A stretch of DNA of 64,000 bases, taken from the NCBI GenBank assembly GCA_001784175.1, contig MFPR01000019.1, positions 1 through 64,000 on the forward strand, written 5' to 3'. This DNA comes from Candidatus Lindowbacteria bacterium RIFCSPLOWO2_12_FULL_62_27 (GTDB taxonomy: Bacteria > Lindowbacteria > 2-12-FULL-62-27). Of the stretch, positions 21,612 through 30,251 are shown piece after piece. The position numbers and the translations under genes were made by a program. The notes beneath the pieces were generated by a model. It was not told where the DNA came from. It worked only from the letters and a program-made list of their open reading frames with translations, and ran no database searches. Position 1 is the first letter of the stretch, and each line of letters opens with the position of its first letter.

Positions 21612-23090
21612 ATGAATCGCATTCTAAAGTGGTCTTCCGTGGGACTGATCTCTCTTGCCGCTTGCCTGCTGCCGGTCGCGTCTCCGGAATCCCGCGCCCA
21701 GCTTTCCGAAGAGGAGCTGCGCCGGGAGCGGCTCGAGACCGTCGAGGAACTGCGGCGCACGGAAACAGAATGGGAAAAGTACATCCGGAGCCGCGGCTGG
21801 AGCGTCAGTTACGGCGGATGGCTCTCCTCCTCCTTCGGCTCCTCCGACAACGACGACCGGAACCGGTCGGTCCAGGATTCGCTCGATCACACCTGGGACC
21901 AGGAATTCCGCTGGTTCTACTCCGGGCGCAGCGGCACCGGCCGCACCCGCTGGTACGCGCGGTTCGGAACGAACTACACCTTCTCGAGCGCCATCATCCC
22001 GTCCATCCGCCACTCCGACTGGGTCCAGCCGGGAATCGACATGATCTATATGGAAAGGGATTTCAAATCGGCCCGCCGCAAGCACACGTTGACCGTCGGC
22101 CGCCAGTTCGTCCAGGTCGAAAACTCCATCGCGCTCGCGCAGGTCGCCGACGGCCTCAAATACGATCTTCGCACGGCGCGCCAGACGTTCGAGGTGTTCC
22201 TGCTCCGGCAGCAGTCGGGCGACAACAACGTCGATTTCCTGGCGCCCCGCGCGGGCCGCACCCGACGCTGGTTCACGGGGCTTCAATATACGGCGTCGTA
22301 CCTTCCCACGCAGTCTGTGAATTTCTTCTGGGTCTGGAACAACGACGGCAATTCCGAATCGCCCGACGCCGCCGGCCAGCGCCACCAGCTTGATTCGCGG
22401 TACCTCGGCCTGACGCTGTCGGGCAGATTCTTTTCAAAATTGAAATATGATCTCCAGTACATTCAGGAGTTCGGCACGACCTACTCCGGATCGAACGCGA
22501 CCAACGCCTCCAACACGGCGCCGAGCGCGAAGATCAAAGTCGACGCCAACGCATTCACCGGCGGCCTGAAATACTATTTCGGCGGCATTCTCAGCATGGT
22601 CGCGCACTCCACATATTATTCCGGCAGCGGCGACCCCGACGCCATCGACGCCTTCACCAGCACGGGCGGCAGCGGCTCCCTGGACGGCAGCGGCACGGGC
22701 GGCCGGGACAAACGATTCATGGCATTCGGCGGGAAAAGCCTGGGCTATGCCCTCGCGCCAACGCTCACAAACCTTAGCGTCATCAAAAACGGCTTCAGCC
22801 TGAAACCCTTCGGCTGGTCCGAAAACCGCTTCTGGGAGGACCTGAGCGTCCACCCGCAGGTGTTCTTCTACCGCCGGAACGAGCCCACGGGCAAAACGTC
22901 GGATCCCTACATCAACATCGGCGCCGGCGCGTCGGCGAAGGTCGGCCACGAAGTCGACCTCGACATCTCGTGGCGGCTCATGAGCGACGTGAAATACAAT
23001 CTCAAGTGGGGCAAATTCTTCCCGGGATCCGCCTATCCGACACGCTCGGCGGAGTCGATCCTGCGCTTCCGGATATCGGTGGACCTGTGA
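21612..23090 (+). CDS. Outer-membrane beta-barrel protein, alginate-export (AlgE)-like
   Basis: The 492-residue product begins with a signal peptide (MNRILKWSSVGLISLAACLL..., cleavage likely after SRA) and a short charged helix (SEEELRRERLETVEELRR). It then has alternating beta-strand-like segments rich in Tyr/Trp/Phe (WYARFGTNYTF, HTLTVGRQFVQVENS, KLKYDLQYIQEFG) and ends in Phe-Arg-Ile-Ser-Val-Asp-Leu. This suits a long outer-membrane barrel of the alginate-export type. ATG 21612 is preferred over GTG 21600 and ATG 21603 because GAGGTGA lies 8 nt upstream. The start sits directly after the giant gene and the stop overlaps the FecR gene (TGATG), so the three genes look co-transcribed. It may export or dock the giant protein or another polymer; substrate unknown. 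Confidence 0.72.
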   Translation: MNRILKWSSVGLISLAACLLPVASPESRAQLSEEELRRERLETVEELRRTETEWEKYIRSRGWSVSYGGWLSSSFGSSDNDDRNRSVQDSLDHTWDQEFRWFYSGRSGTGRTRWYARFGTNYTFSSAIIPSIRHSDWVQPGIDMIYMERDFKSARRKHTLTVGRQFVQVENSIALAQVADGLKYDLRTARQTFEVFLLRQQSGDNNVDFLAPRAGRTRRWFTGLQYTASYLPTQSVNFFWVWNNDGNSESPDAAGQRHQLDSRYLGLTLSGRFFSKLKYDLQYIQEFGTTYSGSNATNASNTAPSAKIKVDANAFTGGLKYYFGGILSMVAHSTYYSGSGDPDAIDAFTSTGGSGSLDGSGTGGRDKRFMAFGGKSLGYALAPTLTNLSVIKNGFSLKPFGWSENRFWEDLSVHPQVFFYRRNEPTGKTSDPYINIGAGASAKVGHEVDLDISWRLMSDVKYNLKWGKFFPGSAYPTRSAESILRFRISVDL

Positions 23091-24289
23091 TGGCCCGCGC
23101 CGTGCGTGCCGCCCGGATTCTGCTCCTGGGACTGATCGTGTCCGCGGTCGCCCTTGCCGCCGCGCGCCCGGCCCGCGCGGCGTCGATCGTGGAGGGGAAG
23201 ATCACGGAAGTCTCCGGCGCCGTGGAGGTCCGCAAGCGCGGCGGCGAGGACTGGATCGCGGCCTACCCCGGCATGAAGATCACGCCGGGCGACCAGATCA
23301 CCACCGGCATCGGCGGCCGCGCGGTTCTGGAGCTCAAGGACAGCAAAACCGAAATCCTCGCGCTCACGCAGTTCGTCGTCGGCCGGTGCGTCGAGGACGA
23401 GAAGACCAATTACTCCGAGCTGTTCCTCCAGATCGGCAAGGTCGCCTCCGAGGTATCGAAGCAGTCCGCCAAGGCCAACAAATTCAATATCGTCACCCCG
23501 ACCACCGTGGCCGGCGTGCGGGGAACCCGAATGACCGTGTCTCACCTGCCGGCGCTGGGAACGCAGGTGCAGATCCTCGAAGGCCGCGGCTACACCATCC
23601 CTCTGCCCCCGCCCGCGCCGATGCCGGCCCTGACCGTTCCGGCCGCGCGGGAGGAAAAGAAGGCGAAAGAGGAGAAAGAGAAAAAAGAGAAGGAAGACAA
23701 GAGGGAGGCGAGAGAGGATCGCAAGGAGGAGCGGAAAGCGGAGAGAGAAGAACGCCGCGCGGAACGGGCCGAAGCGCGCGCCGCCCCCGCCGAACCGCTG
23801 ACGATCGAGCAGATCATGACCGCCTCGGCCGCCTCGCCGGAAGCCGCCGTCGAGGTCTTCAACCAGTTCCTCGAAAGCTTCGACCAGTCGATCTCGCCTG
23901 ACCTCAAAACCGAGGACCTCGGCGTGCTGGACGTCAAGACGTTCGAGACCGTGATCGAAGTCGACGTCGGCCAGCGGGTCGAAATGACCTCGGCGACCGC
24001 GACCGACTTCTCCGCGATCGTCACCCCGACCCGCGCCCTCGAACTCGACGCCCTGACCTCCCTGGCGCCGGCCGGCCTCTCCGCCACCGAGATCCAGGCC
24101 ACGACCACCACCGTCGAATCGACCGTCGCCCCCGAGGCCGTTCAGATCCGGCAGGAACTCTCAACCTCCAATCAGGTCACCGAAAGCGCCACCGCCACGT
24201 CCACCTCCCAGGGCGGGTTGCCTCCCTCCACCGAACTCGTCCCGCCTTCCTTGCCGGACCGCACGAACAAAAGCAACTTGACGAATTAG
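23090..24289 (+). CDS. FecR-domain periplasmic protein with charged helical linker
   Basis: The 399-residue product has an N-terminal signal or anchor (residues 1-30, ending ARPARA|AS). A FecR-type domain follows (about 31-150: GKITEVSGAVEVR, GDQITTGIGGRAVLELKD, FNIVTPTTVAGVRGTRMTV). After a proline-rich hinge, residues about 185-235 form a highly charged Lys/Glu/Arg helix. The rest is Thr/Ser/Glu-rich. FecR domains in such contexts sit in the periplasm, but the ligand is not known. The start ATG overlaps the stop of the barrel gene. The charged helix is encoded by a nearly pure purine tract at about 23646-23760. It is not a classical FecR sigma regulator: no ECF sigma gene is adjacent. Confidence 0.8.
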   Translation: MARAVRAARILLLGLIVSAVALAAARPARAASIVEGKITEVSGAVEVRKRGGEDWIAAYPGMKITPGDQITTGIGGRAVLELKDSKTEILALTQFVVGRCVEDEKTNYSELFLQIGKVASEVSKQSAKANKFNIVTPTTVAGVRGTRMTVSHLPALGTQVQILEGRGYTIPLPPPAPMPALTVPAAREEKKAKEEKEKKEKEDKREAREDRKEERKAEREERRAERAEARAAPAEPLTIEQIMTASAASPEAAVEVFNQFLESFDQSISPDLKTEDLGVLDVKTFETVIEVDVGQRVEMTSATATDFSAIVTPTRALELDALTSLAPAGLSATEIQATTTTVESTVAPEAVQIRQELSTSNQVTESATATSTSQGGLPPSTELVPPSLPDRTNKSNLTN

Positions 24290-24299
24290 GCCGCGCAGC

Positions 24300-24758
24300 A
24301 TGTCCGAAGGAGCGGTGGCCACCAACCGCAAGGCGTTCGCCGACTACGAAATCCTTGAGAAATACGAGGCGGGTCTCGCGCTCCTCGGCAGCGAAGTCAA
24401 ATCGCTCCGGCAGGGCAACGCCAATTTACGCGACGCCTTCGCCACCCTCCACGGCAGCGAACTCATGCTGCTCAACTGCCACATCGGCCCCTACAAACAA
24501 GCCGGCCCCCTCGGCCACGCCCCGACCCGCTCCCGCAAGCTTCTCCTGCACAAGGAGGAGATCAAACGGCTGATCGGGAAAGTCCAGCAGAAAGGCCTCA
24601 CGCTGATCCCGCTGAAAATTTACTTCAACAAGAAAAATCTCGCCAAGGTGGAACTCGCGCTCGGCAAGGGCAAAACCCACGCCGACCGGCGCGAGGACAT
24701 CAAGCGCCGGGACGTGAGCCGGGAGATTTCGAGGGCGTTAAAACAGAGAAACCGCTGA
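24300..24758 (+). CDS. smpB: SsrA-binding protein SmpB
   Basis: The 152-residue product is full length for SmpB and carries the family signatures NRKAFADYEILEKYEAG, LLGSEVKSLRQG, NLRDAF, HIGPYKQAG, LIPLKIYF, KVELALGKGK and the basic C-terminal tail THADRREDIKRRD. SmpB binds tmRNA and brings it to stalled ribosomes for trans-translation. It starts 10 bp after the FecR gene. Its stop abuts the stop of the convergent glycosyltransferase gene, leaving no room for a terminator between them. No tmRNA gene was recognised nearby. Confidence 0.97.
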   Translation: MSEGAVATNRKAFADYEILEKYEAGLALLGSEVKSLRQGNANLRDAFATLHGSELMLLNCHIGPYKQAGPLGHAPTRSRKLLLHKEEIKRLIGKVQQKGLTLIPLKIYFNKKNLAKVELALGKGKTHADRREDIKRRDVSREISRALKQRNR

Positions 24759-26402
24759 TCACCGACCTTCCGGCGCCACGTGGGTGACCCTGTAAACCGC
24801 GAACTGATCGATGTAGTCTTCCTTCGAAAAACCGAACGGCGCCGGCCCGTAGAGCGAGCTGTAAAATCCCGCGTGGGACGTGGGGCTCATCAGGTGAAAC
24901 GGGTATGGGTTGGGAAACGCGCGCTGCGTGACGGGCTGCATCGGCACCTGGATCTTCCGGACGTTCGTGTTGATCCCCGGCATCACGATGAGGTCTCCGG
25001 CCGCGAGGTCCTGCCCCTGATAATTGAACGGCCCGGCGCCTTCGCGTTCCATGTAATATTGAAAGCCCCAGTGGCCTGAAAACCATATCCGCGGGTGATC
25101 CCGTTTCAGGTCCCGCACGGTGGTCTCAACGAACGTCCGGCTCGCGTTGGCATGCCGAAGGTCCACGAGCGCCAGGAGGAACGACAGGCCCAGCGTCAGC
25201 GCCACGGCGACCTTCAGCCACGACGTCCAGTACGCGGCGCCGCCGCCCTCCATCGACTCCAGCCAGCGCACGAGGAGCAGCGCGGACGGGAAGGCCGCCG
25301 GAAGGATCACCCGCGCGGCCACCGTCCAGTTGAAGAACATCGCAAACGCGATCGTCCCGCCGAGCCACAAGACCAGCAGCGCCGAATCGGCGTCGGGCCG
25401 GGCCCGCCACGAAGCGGCGGCGAACAGCGCCGTCACGACTCCGCCGGCGGCCATGACAATCCAAAGACCCCGGATGTCCTCCGGTACCCGGCCCAGGCCC
25501 AGCCACAGGACGGCGCCGACCAACACCGCCCCCGCCGCAAGACCCGCCGGCCGCAGGCGAATCGCGAGCGGAAACAGGAACAGCGGCCACGCGAGCGTCC
25601 CCCCCAGAAACGCCATCGTGTTCGCGGTCTGTTGCCGCAGGTCCCTCGTTGTCTCGACGGCGTAGGAGGCGGCGCTCAGTGGATGAATCACGCCGCCGTG
25701 CGCTTTCGAGTACCAGCTCCACAGGACCAGCATGGCCACCGGCATGAGAAGTCCCGCGAGATGGACCGTCCAGCGGCGGTGTTTGTAAAGAAAATAGACG
25801 GCGAGGAGCGGCACAAGCGCAGCGGCAAAATACTTGGTCATCACCGCCGCACTCGCGGCGGCGCCGGCGCCCCAGAGCCGGGCGCCGTCCGGGTGAAGAC
25901 ATAAATAAACGGACAGCAGCCACAGCCCCAGCATCGGGATCTCCGCCATCACGTTCCCCGCGCTCACCAGAAACGCCGGGCTGGCCACCGTCAGGGCCGC
26001 CGCCAAAAACGCGTTCCGGCAGAATGACTGCGCGATCAAGTACATCAGCGCGGCGCATCCGGCGGCCATGACCGCATACACCGCGTGGAAAACAAACTCG
26101 CGCCCGCCCGCGGCCGCCGACACCGCCGCCAGGACATACGCGTTCAAAGGCGGATTGTTGCTCGTGACCCACCGCGACTGCGGCGACCGGTACCAGTTCC
26201 ATTCATAATCATACGGCCGCAGGGGCGCTTCCAGAATCTGCCGGGCATCCCGCAGAAACGCCGTGTCGTCCAGGTGAAACGCCTTGTTCAAAAACGGCGC
26301 CAGAATCGCCAGCGTGATCAGCCCGGCCAGCCACGGCCGGCTCAGCCGGGACAACTGCGCCGGGCCGGCCTCCTCTTTCTCCGCGCGCTTGTGTCGTTTC
26401 AT
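24759..26402 (-). CDS. Polytopic GT-C glycosyltransferase, family 39/ArnT-like
   Basis: The 547-residue integral membrane protein has about ten hydrophobic segments. The first loop contains HLDDTAFLRDARQIL, the paired Asp typical of GT-C enzymes that use polyprenyl-phosphate sugars, and a downstream NNPPLNAYVLA motif also typical of the family. It probably moves a sugar from a lipid carrier onto protein, lipid A or a glycan outside the inner membrane; the acceptor is unknown. The ATG at 26402 is preferred to a TTG at 26411, because the bases upstream of it belong to a palindromic repeat. No Shine-Dalgarno sequence is visible before it. It converges on smpB and diverges from the diguanylate cyclase gene. 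Confidence 0.82.
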   Translation of the reverse strand: MKRHKRAEKEEAGPAQLSRLSRPWLAGLITLAILAPFLNKAFHLDDTAFLRDARQILEAPLRPYDYEWNWYRSPQSRWVTSNNPPLNAYVLAAVSAAAGGREFVFHAVYAVMAAGCAALMYLIAQSFCRNAFLAAALTVASPAFLVSAGNVMAEIPMLGLWLLSVYLCLHPDGARLWGAGAAASAAVMTKYFAAALVPLLAVYFLYKHRRWTVHLAGLLMPVAMLVLWSWYSKAHGGVIHPLSAASYAVETTRDLRQQTANTMAFLGGTLAWPLFLFPLAIRLRPAGLAAGAVLVGAVLWLGLGRVPEDIRGLWIVMAAGGVVTALFAAASWRARPDADSALLVLWLGGTIAFAMFFNWTVAARVILPAAFPSALLLVRWLESMEGGGAAYWTSWLKVAVALTLGLSFLLALVDLRHANASRTFVETTVRDLKRDHPRIWFSGHWGFQYYMEREGAGPFNYQGQDLAAGDLIVMPGINTNVRKIQVPMQPVTQRAFPNPYPFHLMSPTSHAGFYSSLYGPAPFGFSKEDYIDQFAVYRVTHVAPEGR

Positions 26403-26486
26403 AAGGCTCAATATTCAATGTTCAATGCTCAATTTTCAAGGTGGAAAACTTGAGAATTGAAAATTGAACATTGAATATTGAGCCTT
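26403..26486. repeat. Palindromic word-repeat element (TTGAA family)
   Basis: Two 38-nt arms (26403-26440 and 26449-26486) are inverted copies with 3 mismatches around an 8-nt loop. They are built from variations of ATTGAA/TTGAAAA. The element fills almost the whole gap between two divergent genes and begins directly at the ATG of the glycosyltransferase gene. Confidence 0.9.
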
Positions 26487-26512
26487 GATCTGTAAGCATA
26501 CCCTCGCAGGGG

Positions 26513-28399
26513 GTGAGTCGGATCGAGCAGAATATTCTCCGGTCATTGCGGATTGTCCGGCCGGGCGGGTCCTTCAAACTGGCCTACAAAATTCACGTCC
26601 TCGTCACCCTGGTGGTGATCGTGGTCGAGGCGGTCATCGTCTTTTTTGCGCTGGCCGAATACCGCACCAGCATGTACGAGCAGCTCCTCCGCCGGTCCTT
26701 CAACAACCTCCAGACGGTCGATGACCGGTTCCAGGCGCGGCTCTGGACCCGGACCGGCCGGCTGCGCGGCATGACCACCAAGAGCCTCACCGCGAAGACC
26801 CGGCTGCCGCAGGAACTCGTGTACCAGATCGAAAAGGTTTTCGACGCGGCCATCCAGACGGATCCCTCGATCACCTACTTCATCCTCTACACCCGCGCCG
26901 GCGCGCACGTCTATCCGGGCGCGCCGCGGTCGAAGGCGGCCTCCCTCCGGCAGGACGCCGCGGCCGTTCAGCACATCGAGCACGTCGGCGCGCGATACAA
27001 CGAGCACAGCGGATACATCGAAGTCTACCGGACGCTCCTCGACAAGGAGCAGAACCCGTGGGCCCGGGTCGAAATGGGCGTCAACCCGTCGGTGGTCCGG
27101 GACGGGATCCTGAGGACGATCTGGAGCAGCGTCGTGATCGCGTGGGTGGCCGCCATCGCCGGACTCTACGCCGCCTTCCGGTTTTCCGACGTGATCCTCG
27201 TGCCGATCCAGCGTCTCCGCAAGACCGCCGAGTCCCTGTCGGCCGGCGATCTCACCCAGCGCGCGACTGTCACCACCCGCGACGAGATCGCCGACCTCTC
27301 GGCTTCATTCAATACGATGGCCGACCACCTGCAAAAACGGATCGAGGACCTCCGCGCCATCCAGATGCTCAGCACCGAAATCAGCGCCACCCTGACCCAG
27401 AACGACCTTCAGCGCGTCATCGCTCAGACATTCCACAAAATCGCCCATGCCGATTTCTGCGCCCTCCTCGCCCGCGCCGACCATTCCTCCGTCCTCACGG
27501 TGGCCGCGGGCATCGGCGTCGCCAATTCGGAGCTTCAGATGCAGACCGCCACGCCTGTCCTCGCGGAGGCCTGCGGACACAGCCGCGAGGTCCTGACGAC
27601 CATCGCGGCCGCGCCGGACCTCGCGCGATTATTCCTGCCGGACGGACCCGCGCTGGCCGCGCCGCTCCCCGGAACCACGGTGGATCGCCCGCTCGTGCCG
27701 ATCCCCCCTCCGCCGCCTTCCGCGCCGCTCATGGTCCTGCCCTTCATCTATGACGGCGAGGTTCGCTCGGTTCTCCTCCTGGGCGGCGAGAAGCTCAAGA
27801 AGGAGGACGAGGACATCAACTTTTTCCGGACCCTCTCCGGCCACGCGTCGGTGGCCCTGCAAAACGCGCGGCTCTATCAGCTCTCCATCACCGACGGCCT
27901 CACCGGTCTTTATCTTCGCCGCCATTTCCTTTTCGAGCTTGAACGCCTTCTTACTCCGCCGGCCGACGGCGGCCGACTGGCGCTCCTCATGACGGACATC
28001 GACCACTTCAAAAATGTCAATGACTCTTTCGGCCATCCCGAAGGCGATTTCATCCTGATCCACGTCGCCCGCACGATCTGGAAAACCCTCCGCACCCATG
28101 ACGTCACCGGCACCGGCCGCGCCTACGACATGGTCGGCCGTTACGGCGGCGAGGAATTCATCGCGCTCGTCCGCAACGTCACCCCGGAGGGCGCCCAGCG
28201 GTCGGCCGAACGCGTCCGGGCCGCGATCGAGGGCCAGGTTTTCAAGAGCGACAAGCGCGAGCACCGGATCACGACCAGCGTCGGCGTCTGCCCCTTCCAG
28301 CCGGGCCTCACCGTGCAGGACTGGATCGACCGCGCCGACCAGGCCCTCTATCAATCCAAATCCGGCGGCCGCAACCGCGTGACGGTGTACCATGGCTAG
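26513..28399 (+). CDS. Membrane diguanylate cyclase (sensor, HAMP, GAF-like, GGDEF)
   Basis: The 628-residue product has TM1 at about 25-45 (VLVTLVVIVVEAVIVFFAL) and a periplasmic sensor of about 150 residues. TM2 lies at about 205-225, followed by a HAMP domain (VPIQRLRKTAESLSAGDL, DEIADLSASFNTMADHL) and a GAF-like region at about 285-460. A GGDEF domain (about 465-628) follows, with SITDGLTGLYLRRHF, DIDHFKNVND and the active site GGEEF. An RAYD tetrapeptide five residues before GGEEF matches the inhibitory I-site, so product inhibition is expected. It should make c-di-GMP from GTP at the inner membrane. It starts with GTG after a GGGG-type ribosome site. The next gene overlaps by 8 bp. Confidence 0.93.
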   Translation: MSRIEQNILRSLRIVRPGGSFKLAYKIHVLVTLVVIVVEAVIVFFALAEYRTSMYEQLLRRSFNNLQTVDDRFQARLWTRTGRLRGMTTKSLTAKTRLPQELVYQIEKVFDAAIQTDPSITYFILYTRAGAHVYPGAPRSKAASLRQDAAAVQHIEHVGARYNEHSGYIEVYRTLLDKEQNPWARVEMGVNPSVVRDGILRTIWSSVVIAWVAAIAGLYAAFRFSDVILVPIQRLRKTAESLSAGDLTQRATVTTRDEIADLSASFNTMADHLQKRIEDLRAIQMLSTEISATLTQNDLQRVIAQTFHKIAHADFCALLARADHSSVLTVAAGIGVANSELQMQTATPVLAEACGHSREVLTTIAAAPDLARLFLPDGPALAAPLPGTTVDRPLVPIPPPPPSAPLMVLPFIYDGEVRSVLLLGGEKLKKEDEDINFFRTLSGHASVALQNARLYQLSITDGLTGLYLRRHFLFELERLLTPPADGGRLALLMTDIDHFKNVNDSFGHPEGDFILIHVARTIWKTLRTHDVTGTGRAYDMVGRYGGEEFIALVRNVTPEGAQRSAERVRAAIEGQVFKSDKREHRITTSVGVCPFQPGLTVQDWIDRADQALYQSKSGGRNRVTVYHG

Positions 28400-28985
28400 C
28401 AGAAAACTCCTCACCGCTGTCGCCGTCCTGCTGGTCATCACCGGCTGTGTCACCGATCCCTCGCACGACATGATCGAGGAATTCGTGTCCATGGAGCAGG
28501 CCCGGATCGCCGGCGAATCTATCGGCGAGGACCGCGCCTCCCGCAAAAAATGGCAGGACCGCACGGAGCGGATCAAGAAAATTGTCGGCAAGGATTTCGT
28601 GACCTACATCCACGACATGCGCGGAACCCGGGGGCTGGCCATGGTCGAAAACGTCGAAGTCTACGTCGACGGCGCCGACATCGGCGAGAAGGTCAAGCTG
28701 CGGATCCGCAAATCCCCCAGCGGCGCCGGACTCGGCGACATCCTCGAGCGGCTGGGCAGCGCCCGCGTGGCCGCGCAGGGCGAGGAGGCGGAGGAAGGGC
28801 AGATTTACTCGCTCGAAATCATCGGCCGCACGCCGGCCGGCGATTATTACGGGCTGATCGATAAGACGAAAGCATACGTGCTCGGCGCGCGGAAAGTCGG
28901 CGAAAAGGTCCGCGCGAAAGTGATGGGGTTGGACACGCTGGACGGCAGGGAGGACGTGGTGTACCTGAAAATAATCGGATCCTGA
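28392..28985 (+). CDS. Small lipoprotein with two TRAM/OB-like segments
   Basis: The 197-residue product begins with a lipoprotein signal (LLTAVAVLLVITGC, lipobox Cys at residue 18). A charged helical region (about 30-65) is followed by two similar segments ending VEVYVDGADIGEKVKLRIRK and KAYVLGARKVGEKVRAKVMG, which have the look of TRAM/OB-fold strands; this resemblance is inference. It overlaps the end of the diguanylate cyclase gene by 8 bp, so the two are probably translated together, and the lipoprotein may act with the cyclase's periplasmic sensor. No enzymatic motif is seen. Confidence 0.72.
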   Translation: MASRKLLTAVAVLLVITGCVTDPSHDMIEEFVSMEQARIAGESIGEDRASRKKWQDRTERIKKIVGKDFVTYIHDMRGTRGLAMVENVEVYVDGADIGEKVKLRIRKSPSGAGLGDILERLGSARVAAQGEEAEEGQIYSLEIIGRTPAGDYYGLIDKTKAYVLGARKVGEKVRAKVMGLDTLDGREDVVYLKIIGS

Positions 28986-28987
28986 TT

Positions 28988-29389
28988 TTAGACCGCCTGC
29001 CGCCCCGCAAACCCGGCGTCCAGATCGTGCCAGTGTCCGATTTCGCTTTCGCCCTCCTTCCAGCACAAATACACTTCCCGGCCGTCCCGCTGCGAATAAA
29101 AATCGACAAGGATCGGCGCCAGGCCCTTGACCTCGCATGAGTATTTCGTCTTGAGCCCGAGGATCATCCTCTGGATCTCCCGCTCCGACCGGCCCAGCGA
29201 CTTGGCGAGCTGGTCGATGTACGTGGCCGAAATGTCGCCGCCGTTGAGCGCGATGGCGAGCATGATCTCCGACAGCGCCTTCTGCTTCTCCTGCCGCGCG
29301 TCCTCCGCCTTCCGGATCCTCGCCACGATCCCCCGGACCTCCGGCAATACGGCGTTGGCCTCATCGAGCGTGTAGTATTTCTTACTCAA
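28988..29389 (-). CDS. DUF2203 family protein
   Basis: The 133-residue product matches the small DUF2203 family: an N-terminal YYTLDEANAVLPEVR segment, a central helical region, and the hallmark end VYLCWKEGESEIGHWHDL-DAGFAGRQ. Function is unknown. The start is a TTG embedded in the last codons of nfo (8-bp overlap), and no better in-frame start keeps the conserved N-terminus. It is the last gene of an OMT-nfo-DUF2203 operon and converges on the lipoprotein gene with 2 bp between the stops. Confidence 0.9.
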   Translation of the reverse strand: MSKKYYTLDEANAVLPEVRGIVARIRKAEDARQEKQKALSEIMLAIALNGGDISATYIDQLAKSLGRSEREIQRMILGLKTKYSCEVKGLAPILVDFYSQRDGREVYLCWKEGESEIGHWHDLDAGFAGRQAV

Positions 29390-30251
29390 GGAGCCCCCTC
29401 AGCGTTCGCAAATTCATCACGTCCTCCTTCATGTCCGGCCCCTTCGGCGTTTCCAGCACCATGGGAAGGCCGCCGAACCGGCGGTCATTCAGAAGAAACC
29501 GGAACGCGTCGAGGCCGATTTCTCCCCGGCCGATGTGCTCATGCCGGTCTACCCGGCTTCCCAGGCCTCGCAATGAATCGTTCAGGTGAAAGGCCCGGAC
29601 GGCCCGCAGGCCGACGGCCCGGTCGAGTTCGCTCATCGTCGCCTCGTATCCCCGCCGCGACCGGATCTCATATCCGGCCGCAAAAATATGGCACGTATCA
29701 ACGCACACGCCCAGCCGCCGCGCCCCCGCCGCACCGAGCTTGGAGCGCACGGCCCGGCGCAAGGATCGGAGATGCTCGAATTTCCAGCCGAGCGAATTCC
29801 CCTGGCCGGCGGTCGTCTCAAGCAAAATGCCGGCCCGAAATCCCGCTGTTTTCTTGAGCAGTCTCGTCAGAGATTCCGCCACCCGCCCAAGGCCCCACGC
29901 CTCGCCCCGGCCGCCGTGACTCCCCGGATGCAGAACAACCCACGCCAGCCCCAGCGTCTCCGCGCGGACCAGCTCGTCCTGCATCGACGCCATCGATCGG
30001 CGATGAATGTCCCTGTCCGACCCGCAGAGGTTGATCAGGTATCCGGCGTGCGACACGAGATTGCGCCGCCCAAAGGCCCGCGCGCGATCCCGGAATCGCC
30101 TGACCTCCGCCGCCTCCAGCGGCGCCTCCCGCCAGCATTTGTTGTTCTTCGCAAATATCTGCGCCGCCTCGCACCGGATCCGCTCCGCCCGCTCCAGCCC
30201 CACGCTCACCCCTCCAGCCACCGACACATGCGCGCCCAAAAACGGCGTCAT
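29382..30251 (-). CDS. nfo: Endonuclease IV (AP endonuclease)
   Basis: The 289-residue product has the length and motifs of Nfo: FLGAHVSVAGGVSVGLERA at the start, AAQIFAKNNKCW, NLVSHAGYLINL, VVLHPGSHGG, ILLETTAGQGNSLG, LGVCVDTCHIFAAGYEI, AFHLNDSL, DRHEHIGRGEIGLDAF and LPMVLETPKG. The His, Glu and Asp of these motifs are the ligands of the family's tri-zinc site. It cleaves 5' of abasic sites in DNA repair. The ATG overlaps the stop of the methyltransferase gene (ATGA). An in-frame upstream extension is open but lies inside that gene and is not conserved-looking. Confidence 0.96.
   Translation of the reverse strand: MTPFLGAHVSVAGGVSVGLERAERIRCEAAQIFAKNNKCWREAPLEAAEVRRFRDRARAFGRRNLVSHAGYLINLCGSDRDIHRRSMASMQDELVRAETLGLAWVVLHPGSHGGRGEAWGLGRVAESLTRLLKKTAGFRAGILLETTAGQGNSLGWKFEHLRSLRRAVRSKLGAAGARRLGVCVDTCHIFAAGYEIRSRRGYEATMSELDRAVGLRAVRAFHLNDSLRGLGSRVDRHEHIGRGEIGLDAFRFLLNDRRFGGLPMVLETPKGPDMKEDVMNLRTLRGLLE

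Noticed and set aside
23090-24289. The FecR protein as a FecI/FecR iron-signalling regulator.
   Set aside because: No ECF sigma factor or TonB receptor gene is adjacent, and the protein carries a long charged helix and a Thr-rich tail unlike FecR anti-sigma factors.
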